A DNA stretch of 23,473 nucleotides from Turicibacter sp. (lineage in GTDB: Bacteria > Bacillota > Bacilli > MOL361 > Turicibacteraceae): the NCBI GenBank assembly GCA_030531025.1, contig JAUMTV010000051.1, positions 1 through 23,473 on the forward strand, written 5' to 3'. This document shows positions 1 through 7,228 of the stretch, piece after piece; position 1 is the first letter of the stretch; each line of letters begins with the position of its first letter. Position numbers and translations under genes: made by a program. Under the pieces are notes generated by a model. The model was not told the DNA's origin. It was given only the letters and a program-made list of their open reading frames with translations, and ran no database searches.

Positions 1-2
1 TT

Positions 3-50
3 TGCTCAAATGATCAATCTCATTTTGAAATTCGTTTAGAGAATTATTAA
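3..50 (+). CDS. 3' end of an upstream gene, possibly M23-type peptidase (partial)
   Basis: Only the last 15 codons are inside the window. The frame ending in TAA at 48-50 reads SNDQSHFEIRLENY at its end. The HFEIR string resembles the conserved 'H-x-H-F-E-v/i-r' end of M23 (LytM/SpoIIQ-type) metallopeptidases, but with so few residues this is only a suggestion. A second frame that stops at 37-39 (ending LILKFV) is the alternative. The hairpin at 51-91 starts right after the stop, which favours a plus-strand gene ending here. Confidence 0.3.
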   Translation, partial: CSNDQSHFEIRLENY

Positions 51-97
51 AAAACTGTGGATAACTACTTCCGATAGTTATCCACAGTTTTCTTTTT
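51..97 (+). terminator. Strong hairpin terminator with inverted DnaA boxes
   Basis: A perfect 17-bp stem (51-67 with 75-91) encloses a 7-nt loop and is followed by a T-rich tract (TTTTCTTTTT). It would end the upstream plus-strand gene. Each arm contains a perfect 9-bp DnaA-box consensus: TGTGGATAA at 56-64 and TTATCCACA at 78-86. Confidence 0.75.
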
Positions 98-113
98 CTC
101 TTATATTCTATTA

Positions 114-162
114 AAAAAACAAAAAACTAGCTTCCAAAAAGGGAAACTAGTTTTTTGTTTTT
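114..162 (-). terminator. Terminator of the pflB-pflA operon
   Basis: An inverted repeat pairs an A-rich arm ending in CTAG with CTAG followed by a T-rich arm. It directly abuts the pflA stop codon. The A-runs and T-runs on both sides make it able to work in either direction. Confidence 0.75.
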
Positions 163-893
163 TATAAAGCTTTACCTAAAATTTCTTCTGCATGTTTAAC
201 AAGTTCGTCGCTTGGTGGGAGTTGTCCGTCTAATGGATAATCATATCCTAGTTGTTTCCACTTGTATTCACCCATACTGTGATATGGTAAAACTTCGATT
301 TTTTCAACTGTTTTCAGAGTTTTTATGTATTCGGCAGTTTTTTGTAGATCCTCTTCATCATCTGTTAGTCCTGGTACTAGAACTCGACGAATCCACATTG
401 GAATGCCAGCATCAGAGACTAGACGACCAAATTCTAATATGTGTGCGTTGTCTTTTCCAGTTAATTGTTTATGCTTTTGTGCATCAAACATTTTAATATC
501 GAGCATTAGCATGTCAGTGACAGCTAATAGCTCTTTTAATTGTTGTTTACGTTCTTCAGTATTAAACTTCAGATCTCCAGAAGTATCGATGTTAGTATGA
601 ATACCATGTTTTTTACACTCTTTAAATAGTTCTGTAACGAATTCCATTTGTAATAAAGGTTCTCCACCACTTACTGTTATTCCTCCACCAGAAGCTTCGA
701 AGAATTCTTTATATTTAATTAATTCTGATACAATTTCAGAAACTTCCGTTACTTTTCCCTCTTTCATTTTCCATGAATCAGGATTATGGCAATATGCGCA
801 TCGGAGTCCGCATCCTTGGACAAAGACAATAAATCTAAGTCCTGGGCCATCAACTGTTCCGAAAGATTCTACTGAGTGTACATATCCATTCAT
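162..893 (-). CDS. pflA: Pyruvate formate-lyase activating enzyme (radical SAM)
   Basis: This radical-SAM enzyme uses S-adenosylmethionine and a [4Fe-4S] cluster to place the glycyl radical on PflB, switching it on under anaerobic conditions. The cluster motif CGLRCAYC is near residues 28-35, next to HNP, and the SAM-binding GGEPLLQ motif follows. The amino end (VESFGTVDGPG) is typical of PflA. An in-frame GTG lies at 902, but AAGGTGAT overlaps it and sits at the right distance from ATG at 893, so I place the start there (243 aa, full length for the family). It lies 31 nt downstream of pflB on the same strand and is probably cotranscribed with it. A terminator follows immediately. Confidence 0.95.
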   Translation of the reverse strand: MNGYVHSVESFGTVDGPGLRFIVFVQGCGLRCAYCHNPDSWKMKEGKVTEVSEIVSELIKYKEFFEASGGGITVSGGEPLLQMEFVTELFKECKKHGIHTNIDTSGDLKFNTEERKQQLKELLAVTDMLMLDIKMFDAQKHKQLTGKDNAHILEFGRLVSDAGIPMWIRRVLVPGLTDDEEDLQKTAEYIKTLKTVEKIEVLPYHSMGEYKWKQLGYDYPLDGQLPPSDELVKHAEEILGKAL

Positions 894-924
894 ACTAATC
901 ACCTTATCTTCTCATATTCACAAA

Positions 925-3150
925 TTACATTTTTTCGTGCATTGTACGGTTGATTACATCTAATTGTTGAGCACGTGTTAACTTAATGAAGTTTACAGCG
1001 TAACCAGATACACGAATTGTTAATTGTGGGTATTTCTCTGGGTGTTCCATTGCATCTAATAAAGTATCACGGTTAAATACGTTGATATTTAAGTGATGTC
1101 CTTTTTTAGCAACATAAGCATCCATAATTGCTACTAAGTTTCTATTACGCTCTTCATCTGTACGTCCTAATGATTTAGGTACTAATGAGAATGTATTTGA
1201 GATACCATCTTGTGCAGATTCAAATGGTAATTTTGCTACTGATGACATTGAAGCGATTGCTCCGTGAGAGTCACGTCCATGCATTGGGTTTGCACCTGGT
1301 GCAAATGGCTCACCTGCTTTACGACCACATGGAGTTGTTCCTGTTTTCTTACCGTATACAACGTTTGATGTGATAGTTAAGATAGATTGAGTTTGTAATT
1401 TTGCACGGTATGGTTTATGTTTACGGACTTTTGTCATGAATGATGACATAACGTCTACTGCGATTTGGTCTACGCGATCATCATTATTTCCGTATTTAGG
1501 GAAGTCTCCTTCAACTTCGAAGTCAACTGCAACACCGAATTCATCACGAATTGGTTTAACTTTTGCATATTTGATAGCTGATAATGAGTCAGCTACTACT
1601 GATAATCCAGCGATACCTGTTGCTGAAACGCGTTCTGCATCTGTATCGTGTAACGCCATTTCAATACGCTCATAGCTATATTTGTCATGCATATAGTGGA
1701 TGATATTTAATGTATTAACATATAAATCTGCTAACCATTCCATTACTTCATCGTAACGTTCCATTACTTTGTTGTAATCTAATACTTCATCAGTAATTGG
1801 TGCCCAGTGTGGTCCAACTTGTGCTTTAGATTTTTCATCTTTACCACCGTTGATTGCATATAATAATGCTTTTGCTAAGTTAGCACGTGCACCGAAGAAT
1901 TGTAATTGTTTACCAACTTTCATTGGTGATACACAACATGCAATTGCATAGTCATCACCGTAGATTGGACGCATGATGTCATCATTTTCATATTGGATAG
2001 CTGAAGTTTTGATTGACATTTTTGCACAGTATTCTTTGAATCCTTGAGGTAATTTAGTTGACCATAATACTGTTAAGTTTGGTTCTGGAGCTGGTCCTAA
2101 GTTATCTAATGTGTGTAATACACGGAATGAGTTTTTAGTTACTAATGGGAATCCATCAGTTGACATACCAGCAATTGATTCAGTTACCCAAGTTGGATCT
2201 CCTGAGAATAATTCATTGTAATCTGGAGTACGAGAGAATTTAACTAAACGTAATTTCATTACGAAGTGGTCCATGATCTCTTGTGCTTCTTCTTCAGTGA
2301 TTACACCGTTTTGTAAGTCACGTTCAATGTAGATATCTAAGAATGTAGAAGTACGTCCTAAAGACATCGCAGCACCATTTTGCTCTTTAATTGCTGCTAA
2401 GTATCCGAAGTATAACCATTGAACAGCTTCTTTAGCAGTTGTTGCTGGTTTAGAGATATCGAAACCATGTTTTGCTGCCATTTGTTTTAATTCATTTAAA
2501 GCACGGTATTGTTCAGAAATTTCTTCGCGTAAACGAATGTTTTCTTCGTCCATTACACGTGAAGTGTTGTTATGGTCTTTTAATTTTTCAGCCATTAAAC
2601 GATCTACCCCGTATAAAGCTACACGACGGTAGTCTCCGATAATACGTCCACGTCCATAAGCATCTGGTAATCCTGTGATAACACCTGATTTACGAGCTGC
2701 ACGAATTTCTGGAGTGTAAGCATCGAATACACCTTGGTTATGTGTTTTACGATATTCAGTGAAAATATGAGATACTTCTGGATCTACATGGAATCCATAA
2801 GATTCAGCAGCTTTTTCAGCCATACGAATTCCACCGAATGGTTGTAATGAACGTTTGAATGGTTTATCAGTTTGGAAACCTACGATTTGTTCTAAATCTT
2901 TATTTAAATATCCTGGTTCATGAGAAGTAATTGTAGATACGATTTTTGTATCTAAGTCTAAAACTCCGCCAGCTTCACGCTCAGCTTTAGTTAACTCCAT
3001 TACTTGCTCCCATAATTTTGTTGTTGCTTCAGTTGGTCCTGCTAAGAAAGAGTCATCTCCTTCATAAATAGTGATGTTTTGATTAATAAAGTCACGCACA
3101 TCAATTTTCTCTTGCCATTCTGTACCTTTAAAGCCTTGCCAAGCTTCCAT
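925..3150 (-). CDS. pflB: Formate C-acetyltransferase (pyruvate formate-lyase)
   Basis: This cytoplasmic glycyl-radical enzyme converts pyruvate and CoA to acetyl-CoA and formate in anaerobic mixed-acid fermentation. The 741-aa length is normal. The catalytic Cys pair is Cys405-Cys406 (ACCVSPM), and the radical glycine is Gly716 in RVSGYAV near the carboxyl end. The start ATG has an excellent ribosome site (AAGGAGGAA). pflA follows 31 nt downstream, so the enzyme and its activase form one operon. Codons are strongly biased to a few forms, as in highly expressed genes of AT-rich Bacillota. Upstream lies a leader of about 160 nt with a promoter, a palindrome and a possible short ORF, described separately. 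Confidence 0.98.
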   Translation of the reverse strand: MEAWQGFKGTEWQEKIDVRDFINQNITIYEGDDSFLAGPTEATTKLWEQVMELTKAEREAGGVLDLDTKIVSTITSHEPGYLNKDLEQIVGFQTDKPFKRSLQPFGGIRMAEKAAESYGFHVDPEVSHIFTEYRKTHNQGVFDAYTPEIRAARKSGVITGLPDAYGRGRIIGDYRRVALYGVDRLMAEKLKDHNNTSRVMDEENIRLREEISEQYRALNELKQMAAKHGFDISKPATTAKEAVQWLYFGYLAAIKEQNGAAMSLGRTSTFLDIYIERDLQNGVITEEEAQEIMDHFVMKLRLVKFSRTPDYNELFSGDPTWVTESIAGMSTDGFPLVTKNSFRVLHTLDNLGPAPEPNLTVLWSTKLPQGFKEYCAKMSIKTSAIQYENDDIMRPIYGDDYAIACCVSPMKVGKQLQFFGARANLAKALLYAINGGKDEKSKAQVGPHWAPITDEVLDYNKVMERYDEVMEWLADLYVNTLNIIHYMHDKYSYERIEMALHDTDAERVSATGIAGLSVVADSLSAIKYAKVKPIRDEFGVAVDFEVEGDFPKYGNNDDRVDQIAVDVMSSFMTKVRKHKPYRAKLQTQSILTITSNVVYGKKTGTTPCGRKAGEPFAPGANPMHGRDSHGAIASMSSVAKLPFESAQDGISNTFSLVPKSLGRTDEERNRNLVAIMDAYVAKKGHHLNINVFNRDTLLDAMEHPEKYPQLTIRVSGYAVNFIKLTRAQQLDVINRTMHEKM

Positions 3151-3215
3151 GATAGTTCCTCCTTATAGTTCTTTAAGAACCTCTCTGAAATTTTAAATCC
3201 CATTACACAGTCAAT

Positions 3216-3243
3216 TTTATAACAGGATTCTCACCCTTGTAAA
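3216..3243 (-). promoter_or_regulatory. Possible proximal pflB promoter
   Basis: Read on the minus strand, TTTACA (3243-3238) and TATAAA (3221-3216) are separated by 16 bp. It would give a short leader of about 60 nt. It is weaker than the distal promoter at 3319-3347 and may not be used. Confidence 0.3.
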
Positions 3244-3269
3244 GGGTTTACACTATACGGACATAACAT
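3231..3269 (-). CDS. Possible 12-aa leader ORF upstream of pflB
   Basis: The minus strand reads AGGGGGAG (3284-3277), seven bases, then ATG at 3269 and a 12-codon ORF (MLCPYSVNPLQG) ending in TGA at 3233-3231. The ribosome site is as good as that of many real genes in the window. The ORF lies inside the pflB leader, downstream of the strong promoter at 3319-3347. I recognise no family. It could be a leader peptide or a chance ORF. Confidence 0.3.
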   Translation of the reverse strand: MLCPYSVNPLQG

Positions 3270-3286
3270 TTAGTAACTCCCCCTAA

Positions 3287-3298
3287 ACGTTATAACGT
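3287..3298. repeat. Perfect 12-bp palindrome in the pfl leader
   Basis: ACGTTATAACGT is its own reverse complement. It lies just downstream of the expected start from the promoter at 3319-3347, a usual place for a repressor operator. It does not match FNR, Rex or cre consensus sequences. Confidence 0.35.
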
Positions 3299-3318
3299 AT
3301 ATATCTTTTACAGTTATT

Positions 3319-3347
3319 ATTATATTTCCATCATTGGAAAAAATCAA
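3319..3347 (-). promoter_or_regulatory. Main pflB promoter with inverted repeat in the spacer
   Basis: On the minus strand TTGATT (3347-3342), a 17-bp spacer and TATAAT (3324-3319) form a near-consensus vegetative promoter. The spacer contains the inverted repeat TTTCCA-N4-TGGAAA (3325-3340), filling the gap between the two boxes exactly, so a protein bound there would block RNA polymerase. The regulator is unknown. The rest of 3348-3471 is AT-rich, with no gene or clear terminator for mntP. Confidence 0.6.
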
Positions 3348-3471
3348 CTTATATACTCTAGTTTTTTAAAAAATATTTTTAACATTGGATAAGATAATAA
3401 TTTATACTGAAAATGGTATATTTTATTAATTATCTTTGGTATAAATATGGTAATATCACTTTCAAGTTCTT

Positions 3472-4041
3472 TTAAAAAAACAAAGTGTCTATTCCTAAGA
3501 GAATGATAATGATTCCACCAAAAATAGTTGCCTTATTTCCTATAATATGACCTAACTTTTTCCCAAAAGAAGAGCCTATATAAGAAAATACAAAAGCTAC
3601 GCCAGAGATTAAAACAGTTGCTAAAATTAATTCATTATAAATTAACCCATACGTAATTCCCGCTGCTAAGGCGTCTATACTTGTTGCAATCCCAAACATG
3701 GCTAATAATTTAAATGATAAATCTTTTCTTTTGTTTTTTTCAATCTCTTGCTCTAACTCAGGTTCCTCGAATGCTTCTTTTAACATTCGTACGCCTAATA
3801 TTAGTAAAATAACTCCTGCAATCAATCGATTATAAGCAGTCACTTCACCACTGATAAACTTTAATGAAATAATTCCTATGATGAATAAAAGACCTTGAAA
3901 GAAGCCAAAGCTAGCTGATACTTTTAAACGATCTCTTATTCTGTGTGCTGAGCCATTCATCCCTAATGTAATTGCAACAGCGAAGGCATCCATAGCTAAA
4001 GCAACAGACATTATCATAATAACTACTAAATAATCCTTCAA
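3472..4041 (-). CDS. mntP: Manganese efflux pump MntP
   Basis: MntP is a small inner-membrane exporter that lowers cytoplasmic Mn(II). The 189-aa protein has six likely membrane helices. It carries the family's two acidic repeats: AMDAFAVAITLG in the first helix and SIDALAAGITYG in the second half, with a charged loop (EEPELEQEIEKNKRK) between the halves. The start is TTG at 4041, chosen because GAGGTGAG lies at the correct distance and the protein then begins MKDYLVV. I see no yybP-ykoY manganese riboswitch in the short region upstream. The gene stands alone, divergent from the met operon. Confidence 0.9.
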   Translation of the reverse strand: MKDYLVVIMIMSVALAMDAFAVAITLGMNGSAHRIRDRLKVSASFGFFQGLLFIIGIISLKFISGEVTAYNRLIAGVILLILGVRMLKEAFEEPELEQEIEKNKRKDLSFKLLAMFGIATSIDALAAGITYGLIYNELILATVLISGVAFVFSYIGSSFGKKLGHIIGNKATIFGGIIIILLGIDTLFF

Positions 4042-4179
4042 CGATTCTCACCTCAATTTTATATTCCTAGTATCTTTACATCTTATCTATGGAAAGATGA
4101 AGATATGCTTAAAAAAATTTTTTTATGTTGTATCCTTTATATGACACTCAGATCTTCTTCTATTTATGTAAAAAAATGA

Positions 4180-4207
4180 TTGACTTTCTAATAATTGGAC
4201 TTATAAT
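4180..4207 (+). promoter_or_regulatory. Promoter of the SAM riboswitch-metNIQ transcript
   Basis: TTGACT (4180-4185) and a perfect TATAAT (4202-4207) are separated by 16 bp. The expected start is near 4214, about 30 nt before the riboswitch. Confidence 0.7.
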
Positions 4208-4245
4208 AGTTATTAAGATTTACAATTTTATACATATCCACAAAG

Positions 4246-4346
4246 CTCTTATCAAGAGAGGCGGAGGGACAGGCCCTACGATGCCCGGCAACCAATCATT
4301 TATGATACGGTGCCAATTCCTGCAGACATTGTCTGAGAGATGAGAG
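4246..4346 (+). ncRNA. SAM-I (S-box) riboswitch
   Basis: The aptamer shows the S-box consensus in order: AGAGAGGCGGAGGGA, the CCCGGCAACC stretch, GGTGCCAATTCCTGC and a closing TGAGAGATGAGAG. P1 pairs CTCTTATC (4246-4253) with GATGAGAG (4339-4346). When SAM binds, P1 is stabilised and the terminator at 4380-4412 can form. Without SAM, the P1 3' strand and the bases after it (AGAAAGTGT, 4345-4353) can pair with ACACCTTTCT (4377-4386), which is the left arm of the terminator, giving an antiterminator. This turns the downstream methionine importer on when SAM is low. Confidence 0.97.
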
Positions 4347-4379
4347 AAAGTGTGAGATTGCATACTTTTATGTAATACA

Positions 4380-4412
4380 CCTTTCTACTTATCTAAGTAG
4401 AAAGGTTTTTTT
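4380..4412 (+). terminator. Riboswitch-controlled terminator
   Basis: An 11-bp stem (4380-4390 with 4395-4405) with loop ATCT is followed by seven T. It is the expression platform of the SAM-I riboswitch and lies about 50 nt before metN. Confidence 0.93.
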
Positions 4413-4463
4413 ATTTCATAAGAGAAAGCGCGAGAATGTATTGAGCTGAAAGGAGAGGAATTT

Positions 4464-5477
4464 ATGATTGTTCTTAATCAAATCAAAAAAATATTTAAGA
4501 CAAGTTCTGGTCTTGTCACTGCTGTTGATTCAGTTGATTTATCGATTAGACAAGGTGAGATTTTCGGAATTATTGGTTATAGTGGGGCTGGGAAGAGTAC
4601 ACTCATTCGAATGTTAAACTTACTGGAGCGACCAACCGAAGGGACAGTTATGATTGATGGAAAAGACTTAACTAAAATCTCTTCTAAAGAGCTACGCCTT
4701 GCTCGCCAACAAATTGGGATGGTTTTTCAACATTTCAATTTACTCTGGTCACGTACAGTATTTGAAAATATCGCCTTCTCACTTGAAATCGCTGGTGTCA
4801 AGAAAGAAGACATTAAACCTCGTGTTCTAGAATTAATCGATTTAGTCGGGTTAAGCGGAAAAGAATATAGCTACCCTTCTCAATTAAGTGGGGGGCAAAA
4901 ACAGCGTGTTGGAATTGCTCGTGCATTAGCTAACAATCCCAAAGTTTTACTCTGTGATGAGGCAACTTCAGCACTTGATCCTCAAACAACAGATGAGATT
5001 TTAGATTTACTTGTTCAAATCAATCGAAAATATAACTTAACAGTTGTTCTTATTACTCATGAAATGCACGTCATTCAAAAAATTTGTCACCATGTTGCTA
5101 TTATGGAGAACGGATCGATCGTTGAGCAAGGTGATGTATTAAGTGTCTTTAATAACCCTAAGCATCCAGTAACTCAACGATTTGTTAAACAAGTGGTTAA
5201 TGAAGCAGAATCTTATGATACAGTCGAGCATCTTTTACAAAACTATCCTGAAGGAAAAGTTGTGCTATTAAAATATTTAAAAGAAAAAGCTGAACAACCA
5301 TTTATCACAAATGTGATTCGAAACTATCAAGTAAATATTAATATTATCCAAGGAAAAGTTGTTCAAACCCAAGATGGTGGGTATGGATCACTTTATGTTC
5401 AATTTTTAGGTCAAGAAATCATTCCAGCACTCAACTATTTAAAAGAAGCTGGAGTAGAAGTTGAGGTGATTTCCTAA
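4464..5477 (+). CDS. metN: Methionine ABC transporter ATP-binding protein
   Basis: MetN is the ATPase subunit of the MetNIQ importer for methionine. It has Walker A GYSGAGKST (residues 38-46), signature LSGGQ (141-145), Walker B LLCDEAT (162-168) and a carboxyl NIL (ACT-like) domain from about residue 260. In this family that domain binds methionine and inhibits transport when the amino acid is plentiful. Length is normal (337 aa). The ribosome site AAGGAGAGG precedes the ATG. The stop codon overlaps the metI start by one base (TAATG), showing translational coupling. The SAM-I riboswitch upstream confirms the substrate class. Confidence 0.97.
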   Translation: MIVLNQIKKIFKTSSGLVTAVDSVDLSIRQGEIFGIIGYSGAGKSTLIRMLNLLERPTEGTVMIDGKDLTKISSKELRLARQQIGMVFQHFNLLWSRTVFENIAFSLEIAGVKKEDIKPRVLELIDLVGLSGKEYSYPSQLSGGQKQRVGIARALANNPKVLLCDEATSALDPQTTDEILDLLVQINRKYNLTVVLITHEMHVIQKICHHVAIMENGSIVEQGDVLSVFNNPKHPVTQRFVKQVVNEAESYDTVEHLLQNYPEGKVVLLKYLKEKAEQPFITNVIRNYQVNINIIQGKVVQTQDGGYGSLYVQFLGQEIIPALNYLKEAGVEVEVIS

Positions 5478-6145
5478 TGTTTTTATCATTAATACCAAAT
5501 GTAAGATGGGACAAGATGTTAGAAGCTACAGCTGAAACACTTTATATGACAGCTATCTCATGCATCTTTGTGTTTATTTTAGGCTTAATTATTGGTTTAG
5601 TTTTATTTCTAACTGCGCCCAATCAGTTATTAGAAAATAAATGGGTTAACCGAATGCTATCAGCTTTTGTAAATATTTTTCGTTCAATCCCATTTGTCAT
5701 CTTAATTATTCTTTTATTGAACTTTACAAAATTTCTAGTTGGAACAATACTCGGTCCTAATGCAGCTTTACCTGCACTAATTATAGGTGCGGCTCCTTTT
5801 TATGGGCGACTAGTTGAAATTGCACTTCGTGAAATTGATAAAGGTGTCATTGAAGCTTCTATTGCTATGGGAGCCTCACTTTGGACAATTATTCGGAAAG
5901 TCTTAATTCCAGAAAGTTTACCAGCGTTAGTCTCAGGGATTACAGTGACAACTATTTCACTCGTTGGTTATACAGCAATGGCGGGTGTAATTGGAGCGGG
6001 TGGTCTTGGAAACCTTGCCTATCTAGATGGATTTCAACGTCAACGATTTGATGTAGTTTTTATTGCAACAGTTATTATCTTAATTCTTGTCTTTATCATT
6101 CAGTTTGTCGGAGATACGATTACGAAAAAGATTGATAAACGATAG
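5477..6145 (+). CDS. metI: Methionine ABC transporter permease
   Basis: MetI is the membrane channel subunit of the MetNIQ importer. The 222-aa protein has about five membrane helices. The permease 'EAA' loop is at EASIAMGASLWTIIRKVLIP, the site that contacts the ATPase. It starts within the metN stop codon, so the two are coupled and made in similar amounts. The 99-nt gap to metQ contains a palindrome and a strong ribosome site for metQ. Confidence 0.96.
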   Translation: MFLSLIPNVRWDKMLEATAETLYMTAISCIFVFILGLIIGLVLFLTAPNQLLENKWVNRMLSAFVNIFRSIPFVILIILLLNFTKFLVGTILGPNAALPALIIGAAPFYGRLVEIALREIDKGVIEASIAMGASLWTIIRKVLIPESLPALVSGITVTTISLVGYTAMAGVIGAGGLGNLAYLDGFQRQRFDVVFIATVIILILVFIIQFVGDTITKKIDKR

Positions 6146-6161
6146 CCATTCATTTAGTTAA

Positions 6162-6185
6162 ATCCTTAATCAATTGATTAAGATT
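6162..6185 (+). other. Hairpin between metI and metQ
   Basis: An 18-nt perfect palindrome (6165-6182, CTTAATCAATTGATTAAG), extended by A/T pairs, can form a hairpin in the mRNA. It has no long U tail, so it is more likely to be an RNA stability or processing element than a full terminator. Lipoprotein genes in such operons often need more product than the permease gene. Confidence 0.35.
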
Positions 6186-6244
6186 TATATAATCATAAAC
6201 TCGTTGGGGAAAACGAATAAGAAAGTTATAGGAGGAATTTAAAT

Positions 6245-7057
6245 ATGAAAAAGATATCATTAGGTTTATTAAGTTTAATTACAGTTTTTTCTTTAGTAGG
6301 ATGTAATAGGGGAGATGAGGATCAAACGACATTAAAAGTTGGAGCAAGCGCTGTTCCTCATGCTGAAATTTTAGAGCAAGCAAAACCATTACTTGAAGAA
6401 AAGGGAATTGAATTAGAAATTACAGTCTTCCAAGATTACGTTATACCTAATACAAGTGTTGAAGAAGGGGAATTAGACGCTAACTACTTCCAACACATTC
6501 CTTATTTAGAAGGATTCAATGAAGAACATGGAACACATCTTGTAAATGCTGGTGGAATTCATATTGAACCAATTGGTGTTTACTCAAAAAATTATCAATC
6601 ATTAGATGAATTACCTGATGGAGCAACTATTATCATGAGTAATTCAGTTGCTGACCATGGACGTATGTTAACTTTATTACAACAAGAAGGATTAATTAAA
6701 TTAGATCCGAGTGTTGTTGCCGATAAATCAACAGTTGAAGATATTATTGAAAACCCTAAAAACTTAAACTTTAAAACGGATATTGATCCTGGAATGTTAG
6801 TAACAGTATATGAACAAAATGAAGGGGATGCAGTTTTAATTAATACGAACTACGCTTTAGATGGTGGATTAAATCCGATGAAAGACGCAATTGCTATCGA
6901 AGATAGTGATTCACCTTATGTAAATGTTATTGCGGTTAAGAGTGGGAATGAAAACAGCGAAGCTATTAAAACATTAGTTGAAGTTTTACGATCAGAAGAA
7001 ATCCAAAGCTTTATTAATAAAACATATAAAGGAGCCGTTGCTCCTGTCTCAGAATAA
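6245..7057 (+). CDS. metQ: Methionine-binding lipoprotein MetQ (NlpA family)
   Basis: This is the extracellular substrate-binding protein of MetNIQ. It has a lipoprotein signal peptide with positively charged start (MKKI), hydrophobic core and lipobox LVGC, placing the lipidated Cys at residue 20. The mature part starts with a short acidic linker and contains NlpA-family features such as DANYFQHIPYL and HIEPIGVYS. It has 270 aa and a strong ribosome site (AGGAGGAA). It is the last gene of the operon and is followed by a terminator at 7061-7099. Confidence 0.95.
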   Translation: MKKISLGLLSLITVFSLVGCNRGDEDQTTLKVGASAVPHAEILEQAKPLLEEKGIELEITVFQDYVIPNTSVEEGELDANYFQHIPYLEGFNEEHGTHLVNAGGIHIEPIGVYSKNYQSLDELPDGATIIMSNSVADHGRMLTLLQQEGLIKLDPSVVADKSTVEDIIENPKNLNFKTDIDPGMLVTVYEQNEGDAVLINTNYALDGGLNPMKDAIAIEDSDSPYVNVIAVKSGNENSEAIKTLVEVLRSEEIQSFINKTYKGAVAPVSE

Positions 7058-7060
7058 TTC

Positions 7061-7099
7061 ATCAAAAAAGCACTCAAATGTTTTGAGTGTTTTTTTGAT
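7061..7099 (+). terminator. Terminator of metNIQ
   Basis: The stem joins CACTCAAA and TTTGAGTG, extended by A-run/T-run pairs, and is followed by seven T. Confidence 0.9.
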
Positions 7100-7195
7100 C
7101 TGATGTTTAAAAACTATAAAATAATAAAATCCTATAAAAGAGGTATCATATATAAAAAGTCTCGAGTTTTTGCACCATTAATTACCTTTTGTTGT

Positions 7196-7203
7196 GCTAT
7201 AAT
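7196..7203 (+). promoter_or_regulatory. Extended -10 promoter of the aminopeptidase gene
   Basis: TATAAT (7198-7203) is preceded by TG at the extended -10 position (7195-7196). No good -35 box lies 17 bp upstream, as is common with extended -10 promoters. The leader would be about 20 nt. Confidence 0.5.
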
Positions 7204-7228
7204 ATTAAAAATAAGAAAGGGTGAGAAT

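Noticed and set aside
4042..4125. yybP-ykoY manganese riboswitch upstream of mntP
   Set aside because: The region is short and AT-rich and lacks the conserved sequences of that class.
4125..4343. 72-codon plus-strand ORF
   Set aside because: It covers the promoter and SAM-I aptamer; the sequence is constrained as RNA and has no ribosome site.
7103..7228. 42-residue amino extension of the aminopeptidase
   Set aside because: It lies over the extended -10 promoter and lacks a ribosome site; ATG 7229 has a strong one and gives the family's usual length.
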